Assembly (NCBI GenBank): GCA_031180665.1
Contig: JAPSLP010000003.1
Location: forward strand, 186,001-250,000
Reading direction: 5' to 3'
DNA from: Cupriavidus sp.
Lineage (GTDB): Bacteria > Pseudomonadota > Gammaproteobacteria > Burkholderiales > Burkholderiaceae
DNA length: 64,000 bases
Below, piece after piece: positions 43,332 to 52,315 of the stretch. How positions within the stretch are numbered: the stretch's first letter is position 1; every line of letters starts with the position of its first letter. Under the pieces are notes generated by a model that saw only the letters and a program-made list of their open reading frames with translations, was not told the origin of the DNA and did not search any database. The translations under genes and the position numbers were made by a program.

Positions 43332-44783
43332 TCAGCTCACATCCATGCAGAGGTACTTCATCTCCAGATACTCATCGATGCCGTGCTGCGAACCTTCGCG
43401 GCCCAGGCCCGACTGCTTGATGCCGCCGAACGGCGCCACCTCGTTGGAGATCAATCCGGTGTTGATGCCGACCATGCCGTACTCGAGCGCCTCGGCCACG
43501 CGCCAGATGCGCGTCAGATCGCGGGAGAAGAAATACGCGGCGAGGCCGAACTCGGTATCGTTCGCCATCGCCACCACCTCGTCGTCGCTGTCGAAGCGGA
43601 ACAGCGGCGCCACCGGTCCGAAGGTTTCTTCTCGCGCTACGCGCATCGACGCCGTGGCGCCGGTGAGCACGGTGGGCTCGAAGAACGTCCCACCGAGCGC
43701 ATGGCGCTTGCCGCCGGCGGCAAGGCTGGCCCCCTTTGCGATGGCATCGGCGATATGCGCCTCCACCTTCGCCACCGCGTCGGCGTCGATCAGCGGGCCT
43801 TGGGTGACGCCGGCCTCCACGCCGTGGCCGGGGCGCAGCGAAGCGACCGCGGTCACCAACTTGCGGGCGAGCTCGTCATAGACCTTGCCGTGCACGTAGA
43901 TGCGATTGGCGCAGACACAGGTCTGGCCGCTATTGCGGAACTTCGAGGCGATGATGCCCTCGACGGCCCGATCGAGATCGGCATCGTCGAAAACGATCAG
44001 CGGGGCATTGCCGCCGAGCTCCAGCGACAGCTTCTTGATCGTGCCGGCGCATTGGGCCATCAGCAAACGGCCGACCTCGGTCGACCCCGTGAAGCTGAGC
44101 TTGCGCACCGCTGCGCTGTTGCACAGTACGCCACCGATCTGCACCGGATCGCCGGTGATGACCTGCAGCACACCGGCCGGCACGCCTGCGCGCTCGGCGA
44201 GGACGGCAAGCGCCAACGCCGTCAGCGGCGTCTGCTCGGCGGGCTTGACGATGATGGTGCAGCCGGCGGCCAGCGCGGGGCCGACCTTTCGCGTGATCAT
44301 CGCCGCCGGGAAATTCCACGGCGTGATGGCGGCGCACACGCCAACCGGTTGCTGCAACACCAGCAGCTTCTGGTCTGCCCGCGGGCTGGCGAGTACTTCG
44401 CCGTTGATGCGCTTGGCCTGCTCCCCGAACCACTCCAGGAACGACGCGGCATAGCCGACTTCACCGCGCGCCTCGGCCAGCGGCTTGCCCTGCTCCGCCG
44501 TCATCAGCCGGGCAAGGTCTTCCTGATGCTTCAGCATCAGCTCGGCCCAGCTGCGCAGTATGACGGCGCGCTCCTTGCCGGTACGCGCACGCCAGGCAAC
44601 CAGCGCGCGCTGCGCAGCCTCGACTGCCTGCATCGCTTCCGCGCTGCCGGCCTTGGGCACGGTCCCCAGCGTTTCGCCGGTGGCGGGGTTGATCACGGCA
44701 ATGGTGTCGCCGCTTGCCGCATCGCGCCAGCCGCCGTCGAGCAGGCAGCGCGCTCGCAGCAGCGATGGATCGTTCAGTTGCAT
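43332..44783 (-). CDS. gabD: succinate-semialdehyde dehydrogenase
   Basis: 483-residue NAD(P)-dependent aldehyde dehydrogenase that oxidises succinate semialdehyde to succinate. N-terminal LLDGGWRDAASGDTIAVINP, cofactor region FTGSTEVGRLL, catalytic Glu in LELGGNAPL and nucleophile Cys in GQTCVCANRIYVH, an arrangement typical of GabD. It lies 12 bases downstream of gabT on the same strand, the standard GABA-degradation pair, under the divergent MocR regulator. Confidence 0.95.
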   Translation of the reverse strand: MQLNDPSLLRARCLLDGGWRDAASGDTIAVINPATGETLGTVPKAGSAEAMQAVEAAQRALVAWRARTGKERAVILRSWAELMLKHQEDLARLMTAEQGKPLAEARGEVGYAASFLEWFGEQAKRINGEVLASPRADQKLLVLQQPVGVCAAITPWNFPAAMITRKVGPALAAGCTIIVKPAEQTPLTALALAVLAERAGVPAGVLQVITGDPVQIGGVLCNSAAVRKLSFTGSTEVGRLLMAQCAGTIKKLSLELGGNAPLIVFDDADLDRAVEGIIASKFRNSGQTCVCANRIYVHGKVYDELARKLVTAVASLRPGHGVEAGVTQGPLIDADAVAKVEAHIADAIAKGASLAAGGKRHALGGTFFEPTVLTGATASMRVAREETFGPVAPLFRFDSDDEVVAMANDTEFGLAAYFFSRDLTRIWRVAEALEYGMVGINTGLISNEVAPFGGIKQSGLGREGSQHGIDEYLEMKYLCMDVS

Positions 44784-44795
44784 GCCAGTGTCCCC

Positions 44796-46082
44796 TCAGG
44801 CCGATTGCGCGGAAGACGCCGCGGTCAGCGCGTCGGTCAGCACCGCCAATGCCGCATCGAACTGCGCTTGCGGGATGGTGAGCGGATAAAGGAAGCGGAT
44901 CACGTTGCCGTGCGTGCCGCAGGTCAACAGGATCAGGCCTTGCTCCAACGCGCGCTGCTGGACGCGACGCGCGTGTTCGGCGCTCGGCAGGCCGGTGGCC
45001 GGATCGACGAACTCCGCAGCGACCATCGAGCCCAAACCTCGCACCTCGGCCAGCGCGGGGCACTTCGCGCGCGCGGCCTGCAGTTGGGATTGCAGCTGGC
45101 GGCCCAGGGCTTCGGCGCGATCGCACAGGGCTTCGTCGGCGATGACATCGATCACCGCATGTGCAGCCGCGACGGCCAGCGGGTTGCCAGCGTAGGTTCC
45201 GCCCAGCCCGCCGGGCGCCGCGGCATCCATGATCGCCGCGCGTCCGCAGACCGCCGACAGCGGCATGCCGCCGGCCAGGCTCTTGGCCATGGTCATCAGA
45301 TCCGGCTGCACGTCGTAATGCGACATCGCGAAGAGCTTGCCGGTCCGCGCAAAGCCGGTTTGCACCTCGTCGGCGATCAACAGCATGCCGTGCTGGTCGC
45401 ACAGCTTGCGCAGGCCGCGCATGAAGTCGGCCGGAGCCGGATGGAAACCGCCCTCGCCTTGCACCGGCTCGATGATGATGGCCGCTACCCGCTGCGGGTC
45501 GATATCGGTCTTGAACAGGCCTTCCAGTGCTTGCAACGCCTGTGCGGTACTGACGCCGTGCAGCGCACTGGGGAACGGCGCGTGATAGATGTCCGAGGGG
45601 AACGGTCCGAAGCCGACCTTGTACGGCGAAACCTTGCCGGTCAGCGCCATGCCCAGCAGCGTGCGTCCGTGGAAGGCGCCGCCGAAGGCGATGACGCCCG
45701 GACGGCCGGTATGCGCGCGCGCGATCTTGATGGCGTTCTCGACGGCCTCGGCGCCGGTGGTGAACAACGCGGTCTTCTTCAGCCCCTCGATCGGTGCCAG
45801 GCTGTTGATGCGCTCGGCCAGCGAGACATAGCTCTCGTAGGGGACGATCTGGTAGGCGGTATGCGTGAACCGCTCGAGTTGGTCCGCCACAGCCTGCATC
45901 ACGCGGGGATGGCGATGGCCGGTATTGAGCACGGCGATGCCGGCGGAGAAATCGGTATAGGCGCGGCCTTCCACGTCCCACAACGTCGCGTTCTCCGCGC
46001 GCTCGGCATAGAAATCGCACATCACGCCCACACCGCGCGGGGTCGCCAGGGCACGGCGTTGATTCAGTTCCAGGTTCTTCAT
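44796..46082 (-). CDS. gabT: 4-aminobutyrate aminotransferase
   Basis: 428-residue class III PLP aminotransferase: FSAGIAVLNTGHRHP near residue 42, TTGAEAVENAIKIAR, IIEPVQGEGGF, and ADEVQTGFARTGKLF with the PLP lysine in MAKSLAGGMPL. It moves the amino group of GABA to 2-oxoglutarate, giving succinate semialdehyde for GabD. I chose ATG 46082 (MKNLELNQRRALATPRG); an upstream start at 46121 adds 13 unconserved residues and would narrow the divergent promoter. Confidence 0.95.
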   Translation of the reverse strand: MKNLELNQRRALATPRGVGVMCDFYAERAENATLWDVEGRAYTDFSAGIAVLNTGHRHPRVMQAVADQLERFTHTAYQIVPYESYVSLAERINSLAPIEGLKKTALFTTGAEAVENAIKIARAHTGRPGVIAFGGAFHGRTLLGMALTGKVSPYKVGFGPFPSDIYHAPFPSALHGVSTAQALQALEGLFKTDIDPQRVAAIIIEPVQGEGGFHPAPADFMRGLRKLCDQHGMLLIADEVQTGFARTGKLFAMSHYDVQPDLMTMAKSLAGGMPLSAVCGRAAIMDAAAPGGLGGTYAGNPLAVAAAHAVIDVIADEALCDRAEALGRQLQSQLQAARAKCPALAEVRGLGSMVAAEFVDPATGLPSAEHARRVQQRALEQGLILLTCGTHGNVIRFLYPLTIPQAQFDAALAVLTDALTAASSAQSA

Positions 46083-46192
46083 GTCAAGGGTGCAATCGGA
46101 TGAAAGCGCGGCGGATGCCACGCGTCGAAGGGAATTTCATCCGGAATTGGCGCTACAATCGAGTTCCGCTTTTGCAAATCCGATGGTGCCAA

Positions 46193-47722
46193 TTGCGTTC
46201 GATCTGCGCCGATCTCCTGCTGCAACGACTCGGCCCCGGTGGCATCGATGCCCTCGGAAAGCCGCTCAATCGCGGCCTTTACGATTGCATCCGCGGGGCG
46301 ATCCTGGAGGGCGACCTGGCGCCCGATACGCGACTGCCTCCCTCGCGCGATCTGGCCGCCGAGATGAAGTTGTCGCGCAATACGGTGATGTTCGCGTACG
46401 AACAATTACTGGCCGAGGGTTATGTCCGCGCACGCATCGGCAGCGGGACCTTCGTCGCCTCCACCGCTCCAGAGGCCTACCTCAACGTGGCTCGCTCCAC
46501 GCCCCGCCAGGCGCCCGCTGCCGCCATGCCGGGCTTGTCGCCGCGGGGCGCGCGTCTGTTAGCAGAGGCGTCGGCTTCGTCGACCCAGTGGGGCGCCTTC
46601 ATGCCAGGCGTTCCGGACGTAACCCGTTTCCCGCATCGGCGTTTCGCGCAAATATCGGCGCGACTGTGGCGGCAGCCTCGTCCCGATTGGCTCAGCTATG
46701 GCGCGGGTGGCGGCCTGCCTGCGCTTTGCGAAGCCGTCGCGGCGCATCTTCGCGTCGCGCGCTCGGTGCGGTGCGAGTCAGATCAGATTCTCATCACCGA
46801 GGGCATCCATCAGGCCATCGACCTGGTGGTGCGATTACTGGGGTCGCCGGGTGACCGGGCCTGGGTCGAGGAACCTGGCTATTGGGGCATCCGGAGCGTG
46901 CTGCAGATGAACGGGATCGGCATGATGGCGAGGCCGGTCGATGCCGAGGGATTGACGCTGCCGATTCAGCGGGAGCGTCGTGGCGGAGGTTCTCGCGCGA
47001 GACAAGACGCCGGTCCACCGCGCTTCATCTTCGTGACGCCTTCCCACCAGTATCCGCTCGGCGTGGTGATGAGCCTGGCGCGGCGGCGTGCATTGCTGGA
47101 ATTCGCGCGTCAGCACGGCAGCTGGATCGTCGAGGACGACTACGACAGCGAATTCCGCTTCTCGGGGCAGCCCATTCCATCGCTGCAAGGAATGGAGCAG
47201 GACGCGCCGGTGATCTATATCGGCACCTTCAGCAAGACGCTCTACCCGGGGTTGCGGATGGGCTATGTGGTGGTGCCGCGCACGCTGGCCGGCGCCTTCC
47301 AACGCGGCCATGGCGAGCTTTATCGGGCCGGCCACCTGATGACACAAGCGGCGGTGGCCGAGCTGATGCAATCGGGCGAGTATGCCGCCCACATTCGCCG
47401 CATGCGGCTGCTCTACGCAAAACGGCGCAGCATCCTGGCACGATTGATAGAACGGTATCTGGGGGCGGACGCGCTGCACGAGTACGGCAGCAATGCCGGC
47501 TTGCATCTGGTGCTGCGCCTGCCCGACAGCAGCGACGATGCAGCCATTGCGGAAGCAGCACGCCAGCGCGGCATCATCGTGCGGCCGGTGTCTCGCTATT
47601 TCCTCGGCAAACCGGCGCAGCGCGGCCTGCTGTTGGGCTATGCCTGCGTGCCCGAGGAAAACATCGGGCCAGCCTTCGAGGTGTTGTTGGCGTGTGTGTT
47701 GGAGGCACGTCGGCGCTCGTAG
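46193..47722 (+). CDS. gabR: MocR/GabR-family PLP-dependent regulator
   Basis: About 509 residues: an N-terminal GntR winged helix (PLNRGLYDCIRGAILEGDLA, then LPPSRDLAAEMKLSRNTV) joined by a linker to an aminotransferase-like domain with PLP lysine in GTFSKTLYPGLRMGY. Divergent from gabT, as in known GabR systems where the regulator senses GABA with PLP and activates gabTD. The start is uncertain. TTG 46193 places the first residues close to the domain and leaves a 110-base promoter; ATG 46100 would leave almost none. Confidence 0.88.
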   Translation: MRSICADLLLQRLGPGGIDALGKPLNRGLYDCIRGAILEGDLAPDTRLPPSRDLAAEMKLSRNTVMFAYEQLLAEGYVRARIGSGTFVASTAPEAYLNVARSTPRQAPAAAMPGLSPRGARLLAEASASSTQWGAFMPGVPDVTRFPHRRFAQISARLWRQPRPDWLSYGAGGGLPALCEAVAAHLRVARSVRCESDQILITEGIHQAIDLVVRLLGSPGDRAWVEEPGYWGIRSVLQMNGIGMMARPVDAEGLTLPIQRERRGGGSRARQDAGPPRFIFVTPSHQYPLGVVMSLARRRALLEFARQHGSWIVEDDYDSEFRFSGQPIPSLQGMEQDAPVIYIGTFSKTLYPGLRMGYVVVPRTLAGAFQRGHGELYRAGHLMTQAAVAELMQSGEYAAHIRRMRLLYAKRRSILARLIERYLGADALHEYGSNAGLHLVLRLPDSSDDAAIAEAARQRGIIVRPVSRYFLGKPAQRGLLLGYACVPEENIGPAFEVLLACVLEARRRS

Positions 47723-48174
47723 GGGTGGATTCGGCATAAAAGGCCAGCGTCTTGCGCAGGCGTTCCAGGCCAGTACGGCTTCGCCAATCGTATGGCGCAG
47801 CGTCTCCATCGCTGCGCGCGGCCCACGGCTCCGCGCCGCGCGGGTGCGTCCACCTCCGAGATGCCAACTTTCTGGCCCTCCGCTTGTTGGACAGGCCACA
47901 TAGCATCGAACCTTGCCGACATCCACTGGGGCGCTCTTCGCGATCGTGTGGGCAAGCACGAACGTTGAAGCGCAGCACCCGGTGACGGTTTGCTTTCCTG
48001 TGCGCACTTCAGTGCCGGTTGCTTTTCCGACGTGTTGCGCAACGATCGCGCGTGCCCAGGCGCCGAGAAACGATGCGGCGTAGCCCAGGCGCCAGCGGAA
48101 ACTGGTGAATGCGCTCGCCTCGCCTTTGACCTGTTCAGTCGCTCCGTCCTGCGGGCGCGCCCGGCGCCGCCGTA
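47723..48174. other. gene-free interval, possibly decayed coding DNA
   Basis: 452 bases between the MocR gene and the cyclase-like gene, which converge here. Several open frames exist on both strands, but none shows a domain, good start or consistent frame. Codon-like stretches on the minus strand (for example METLRHTIGEAVLAWN) may be relics. No hairpin with a T-run was seen. Confidence 0.4.
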
Positions 48175-49110
48175 TCAGCGGATGGCGACAGGATTCACGT
48201 TGACCTGCGTCGAACCGACATAGCGCGGTTGCCCCAGCACGAACAGGAATTCCCACGCCTTGTCACGCACCAGTGCGCGGCTGTCGATCAGCTCGAGGTT
48301 ATAGATGCCACGCTTGGCCAGCATGAACTGATTGACCGGAAACTCTTCGCCGCTCGGATCAGGGTACACCTCGGAGGCCCAGGTGTCGCCACCGAACGCC
48401 ACGATGCCCTGGTCGGCGAGCCAGCGCGCCGCTTCCATGCCGATGCCCGGTTCCACGTCGAGGAACTGCTTGTCGTCCTTGCCAATCAGCTCAAGCCATC
48501 CGGTGTGAAACAGCACGACGTCGCCTTTGCGCAGCGTGACGCCCTGGCGCTTGAGCACCGCCTGGATATCGGCAACCTTGAATTCCGTTCCGCCTGGCAC
48601 GATGGCCTTGCCATAGTGGGCGGTCATGTCCAGCACCACGCCCCGCGTGACGATCGGCGGTACCTTTTCCACGCCGAGCTTCTTCACGCCCTCCACCGTG
48701 ACAATGTCCGCCGCGCGATTGCCGTTGTAGTAGACGTTGTCGATACCGATATGCCCGATGCCATTGAGCTGGGTGCCGACGCCGGTCCATGCCACGGCGA
48801 GCTCATCATTGAAGGTAAAGCGGTTCGGCCCGAGGGTCTGGCCGGCCTGCTCCCCGGGCTGGATGTTGTACAGCTTGAAGCTGCGATGCCGGAATGCGGG
48901 CAGATTCTTGCTGACCGGAACGCCGAGCGCATAAGTCTTTCCGGTCTTGATCAGACCGGCGGCCTGCCTGACGACGTCGGGCGTCAACAAGTTGGCCGCG
49001 CCGATTTCATCGTCCGGCCCGAACTGCGAGGGATACCAGTCGGCCGCCCATGCACCGTGAGCCGTTGCCGCCAATATCACCGCCATCGCAATCCCGCGCT
49101 TTGCTTTCAT
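48175..49110 (-). CDS. cyclase-family protein (kynurenine formamidase-like), exported
   Basis: 311 residues with a signal peptide at about 1-22 (AMAVILAATAHGAWAAD). The fold resembles the KynB/cyclase family that hydrolyses amides and lactones with a metal. The metal motif HxGTHxDxxxH is changed to VGTQLNGIGHIG: only the last His remains. Other features: TRGVVLDMTAHYGK, FHTGWLEL and VAFGGDTWASEV. It may use the alternative ligands of the GTQLDGLGH subgroup, here with Asn for Asp. It lies downstream of the IclR gene on the same strand, 228 bases away. Confidence 0.8.
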   Translation of the reverse strand: MKAKRGIAMAVILAATAHGAWAADWYPSQFGPDDEIGAANLLTPDVVRQAAGLIKTGKTYALGVPVSKNLPAFRHRSFKLYNIQPGEQAGQTLGPNRFTFNDELAVAWTGVGTQLNGIGHIGIDNVYYNGNRAADIVTVEGVKKLGVEKVPPIVTRGVVLDMTAHYGKAIVPGGTEFKVADIQAVLKRQGVTLRKGDVVLFHTGWLELIGKDDKQFLDVEPGIGMEAARWLADQGIVAFGGDTWASEVYPDPSGEEFPVNQFMLAKRGIYNLELIDSRALVRDKAWEFLFVLGQPRYVGSTQVNVNPVAIR

Positions 49111-49338
49111 CGTGTTCTCCGCTGTCTGACGATCGAATCACGATTTTGCTCGGACGCTCCATGCGAAAAAACCGGCGCGACTGCGAAAGACCTTTGAATC
49201 GTACGCAAGGGTGGAGCGATCAGTTTCCCTTCGGCATCGGCAAGTTCAACCGCGGCCATCGGAAGCACCGACCGACTCGCCACTACCGAGGGCGGAAAAC
49301 GCATGGATTCCCGGCATAGCGCAATCGCACGCGGTACA

Positions 49339-50172
49339 TCAATCGTCCGAAGCAGCATGTACCAACGCGCCGTTTCCACGGGGATACGGCAGCCCCGCCG
49401 GTCCCAGGAATGCCGGCGCCAGACCAGATAGCTGCTCGGCCGCTACCCGCAGTGCCGGCAGTATTTTCTTGACTGCCTGTTCGCGGCTGACTTCGGCCGA
49501 CAGCAAATTGGCGCTGAGTGCCGCCACCACATTGCGTTCCTCGTCCCGAACCGGAACGGCAAGTCCGCACACGTGCGGATCGAACTCACCGTCGACCCAT
49601 GCATAGCCACTTCGCGCCACGCCCTGAAGTTCTTCGAGCAAGGCTTCCTTGCTCACCACAGTGCTGGGGGTCAGCGCAACCAGTTCGGCATGGTCGACGT
49701 AGTGGCGCAGGAACTCCGCGTTCTGAAACGCCAACAGCGCGCGGCCGGGGGCTGTGGCGTAAGCCGGCAACCGGCTGCCCATTCCCAGGCGCAGCGACAT
49801 GATCTTTGGCGACGGGATGCGAAGCACGAACACGACCTCGTCGCCATCGAAGACGGCCAGCGCGCACGATTCGCCGATCTCCATGCACAGATGTTCGAGC
49901 GTTCGCTGCGCATGCCCCCAGAACGGCAACGACGTCAGATAGGTCAGCCCCAGATTCAGAATCTTCGGCGTCAGTCGGAAGCCCTTGTCCCCGGCCGTAG
50001 CGAAACCGAGTTCGCACAGGGTAAGCAGGACCCGACGCACGACCGTGCGTGGCAGGCCCGTGGCAGCGGAGACGCTGGCCACCGTATGCGTTGCGCTTTG
50101 CCCCATTGCCTCGATGACGGCCAGGCCGCGGGCAAACGAGCGGATAAAACCTTCGTTGTCTGGATTCGCCAT
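49339..50172 (-). CDS. IclR-family transcriptional regulator, PcaR/PobR-like
   Basis: 277 residues. Winged helix at about 12-70 (ARGLAVIEAMGQSATHTVAS then TGLPRTVVRRVLLTLCELGF), then the effector domain with GDEVVFVLRI, AYATAPGRALLAF, GYAWVDGEFDPHVCGLAVPV, the pattern of the protocatechuate/4-hydroxybenzoate regulators. ATG 50172 is preferred over the longer frame. It is divergent from a Bug gene and the acyl-CoA cluster, with a perfect 15-base palindrome between them, so it probably controls that cluster. Confidence 0.92.
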   Translation of the reverse strand: MANPDNEGFIRSFARGLAVIEAMGQSATHTVASVSAATGLPRTVVRRVLLTLCELGFATAGDKGFRLTPKILNLGLTYLTSLPFWGHAQRTLEHLCMEIGESCALAVFDGDEVVFVLRIPSPKIMSLRLGMGSRLPAYATAPGRALLAFQNAEFLRHYVDHAELVALTPSTVVSKEALLEELQGVARSGYAWVDGEFDPHVCGLAVPVRDEERNVVAALSANLLSAEVSREQAVKKILPALRVAAEQLSGLAPAFLGPAGLPYPRGNGALVHAASDD

Positions 50173-50220
50173 GGAGCGTGATTTTCCTCTAGTTGGCGGT
50201 CGAAGCCCATTCAGGCGCCG

Positions 50221-50250
50221 TTGACAGTCGGCGCAAAAGCGTCTTAAATA
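50221..50250 (+). promoter_or_regulatory. probable promoter of the Bug/acyl-CoA cluster
   Basis: TTGACA at 50221-50226 and TAAATA at 50245-50250, 18 bases apart. Transcription would start near 50257, just before the IclR palindrome. Confidence 0.55.
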
Positions 50251-50270
50251 ACCGCAGAGCGGATGATATT

Positions 50271-50285
50271 GTCCGCCAGGCGGAC
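50271..50285. promoter_or_regulatory. IclR-type operator
   Basis: GTCCGCC-A-GGCGGAC, a perfect 7+7-base palindrome downstream of the putative promoter and between the IclR and Bug genes. A related CCG...CGG dyad lies at 26618-26632. Confidence 0.75.
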
Positions 50286-50326
50286 GGTCAAGAGAACCGG
50301 CGCATACGATAACGAAGGAGACAACC

Positions 50327-51307
50327 TTGAAGCTATGGACACTTCTGCGGGTGGCCGTGCCGTCGGTCGCCTTGATCATCCCTACCCTCGCCGCCGCTCA
50401 ATCGCCGGCCTTCGATCCGGTCAAGCCTTTGCGGATCATTGCGCCCAGCTCTCCCGGCGGCATCCTGGATCTGACGAGCCGGCTGATCGGCAAATCGCTG
50501 AGCGATCGACTGAAGCAGCCGGTCGTGATCGAGAACGTGCCCGGCGCGGGTGGTGTGCTTGGCATCCAGGCGATGCTGAGAGCGGCGCCCGACGGACATA
50601 CCCTGGTGATGGGCAGCCTTGGACCAAACGCGGCGAACTATGCGCTGCATGACAAGCTGCCCTACGCCTTCGAAGACCTGGCACCGGTCGCACACGTGCT
50701 GTCGATGCCTGACGTGGTAGTGGTGAACCCCAAGCTGCCGGTCGGCACCATCGCCGAATTGAAGACGTATGCCGCGTCGACCCCGAAGGGCCTGTCCATG
50801 GCGGTATCGACCAGCGGCTCCTCCGGGCACCTGGCCGGAGAACTGCTGAAGTTGCACACAGGCACCCCCGCCGTCAGTGTGGTGTACCGCGGCGCCGCTC
50901 CAGCGCTGACCGACCTGGTTGCCGGCCAGGTCGACTTCATGGTCGACAACCTGATCACCGCCCTGCCGCTTATTCGCGCGGGCAAGCTCCGCCCCATCGC
51001 GGTCACGACGCGCGAACGTAGCCCCGAACTGCCGGACACGCCGACCATGATGGAGCTCGGCTACAAGGACTTCGACGTATCGGTCTGGCTGGGCCTGTTC
51101 GTCTCGTCAAAGACGCCGCCAGCCGTGGTGCAAGCGCTGAACGCTGAGATCAACAAGGTCCTGGCCGAGCCCGCCGTGCGGCAGCAATTGGCCCAGCAGG
51201 GCGGCAAGGCGACAGGCGGCAGCATCAAGGAATTCGATGCCTTCGTGCGCGCTGAAAAGGCGCGATGGGCGCAGGTCATCAAGACCAGCAACATCAAGGT
51301 CGATTGA
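50327..51307 (+). CDS. Bug/TctC-type receptor of the acyl-CoA cluster
   Basis: 326 residues. The start is TTG 50327, supported by AGGAG at 50316-50320 at proper distance. Signal peptide at 1-24 (LLRVAVPSVALIIPTLAAAQ), then FDPVKPLRIIAPSSPGGILD and KQPVVIENVPGAGG, the Bug pattern with WP of the usual motif changed. It is first in the plus-strand operon and probably captures the acid degraded by the downstream CoA enzymes. Confidence 0.9.
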   Translation: MKLWTLLRVAVPSVALIIPTLAAAQSPAFDPVKPLRIIAPSSPGGILDLTSRLIGKSLSDRLKQPVVIENVPGAGGVLGIQAMLRAAPDGHTLVMGSLGPNAANYALHDKLPYAFEDLAPVAHVLSMPDVVVVNPKLPVGTIAELKTYAASTPKGLSMAVSTSGSSGHLAGELLKLHTGTPAVSVVYRGAAPALTDLVAGQVDFMVDNLITALPLIRAGKLRPIAVTTRERSPELPDTPTMMELGYKDFDVSVWLGLFVSSKTPPAVVQALNAEINKVLAEPAVRQQLAQQGGKATGGSIKEFDAFVRAEKARWAQVIKTSNIKVD

Positions 51308-51401
51308 CGCAGCCATCCCAACCGGCCTGGAACGGCAGAGCAGCCGCCAACACCCCTCCCGCGTGCGCAGTGCATCAATCCATCCAGAACAGGAATACGC
51401 C

Positions 51402-52304
51402 ATGAAGGACAAAGTCATCGTTGTCACCGGAGCGGGCAACGGAATCGGCCGCGCCATTGCCCTGATGCTCGGCCGGCACGGCGCCCGGGTCGTCGTCAAC
51501 GACCTCGGCTCCAGCGGCGCCGGCGAAGGAAGCGATAGCGGCCCAGCGAGCGAAGTGGCCGCGCAGATTCGTCAGGCCGGCGGCAAGGCGGTGCCTGACA
51601 ACCACTCGGTCACGACCGCCGACGGCGCGCAAGCCATCGTGCATACCGCGATCGACAGCTTCGGCAGGATCGATGGCGTGATCAACTGCGCAGGCATTCT
51701 GCGCGATCGCATCTTCCATCGTATGTCCGAGGACGAATGGCGCGGCGTGCTGGATGTTCACTTGAATGGCTGCTTCTTTGTCAGCCGGGCCGCAGCGCCG
51801 CATTTCAAGGAGCAGCAAAGCGGCACCTTCGTGCATATGACCTCCGCCGCAGGACTGGTCGGCAACTTCGGCCAGGCCAACTACGCCGCCGCCAAGCTCG
51901 GCATCGTCGCGCTCTCGAAATCGATTGCGCTCGACATGGCCCGATTCAACGTGCGCTCGAACTGCATCGCCCCCTTCGCGTGGAGCCGGCTGATCGGCAC
52001 GCTGCCGAGCGAGACCGAAGCCGAGAAGGCGCGGCTGGAGCGGATGCAGTCGATGCAGCCGGAACAGATCGCGCCCGTGGCCGTATTCCTGTCGAGCGAC
52101 GCGGCCGCCGATGTCAACGGCCAGGTGCTGACCGTGCGCGGCAACGAGCTGATCGTCATGAGCCAGCCGCGCCCGGTGGCCTCCATTCATCGCTCGGAAG
52201 GCTGGACTCTGGAGACGCTGGCGGAACATGCCGTGCCCGCGATTCGGCGTGCCTTCACCCCGCTGGAGCGCTCGCCCGAGGTGTTCTGCTGGGACCCGGT
52301 TTGA
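51402..52304 (+). CDS. SDR of the MFE-2 type, 3-hydroxyacyl-CoA dehydrogenase-like
   Basis: 300-residue SDR. VTGAGNGIGRAIALML at residue 8, VVNDLGSSGAG as in multifunctional enzyme type 2, NCAG, catalytic Ser in MTSAAG and Tyr-Lys in YAAAKLG. Its 60-residue C-terminal extension lacks a further domain. The next gene is a hydratase 2 protein, so the pair reproduces the dehydrogenase and hydratase halves of peroxisomal MFE-2 for (R)-3-hydroxyacyl-CoA. Confidence 0.9.
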   Translation: MKDKVIVVTGAGNGIGRAIALMLGRHGARVVVNDLGSSGAGEGSDSGPASEVAAQIRQAGGKAVPDNHSVTTADGAQAIVHTAIDSFGRIDGVINCAGILRDRIFHRMSEDEWRGVLDVHLNGCFFVSRAAAPHFKEQQSGTFVHMTSAAGLVGNFGQANYAAAKLGIVALSKSIALDMARFNVRSNCIAPFAWSRLIGTLPSETEAEKARLERMQSMQPEQIAPVAVFLSSDAAADVNGQVLTVRGNELIVMSQPRPVASIHRSEGWTLETLAEHAVPAIRRAFTPLERSPEVFCWDPV

Positions 52305-52315
52305 GGAGCATCAGC

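Noticed and set aside
43164..46103. 979-codon open frame on the plus strand over gabD and gabT
   Set aside because: It is antisense to two well-supported genes and has no domain; long antisense frames are common in GC-rich DNA.
46835..48256. 473-codon minus-strand frame after the MocR gene
   Set aside because: Most of it is antisense to MocR and the cyclase-like gene; the unique part has no domain.
49107..49379. 90-codon minus-strand frame between the IclR gene and the cyclase-like gene
   Set aside because: It overlaps both neighbours in another frame, has no good ribosome site and matches no family I recognise; kept out but worth a search.
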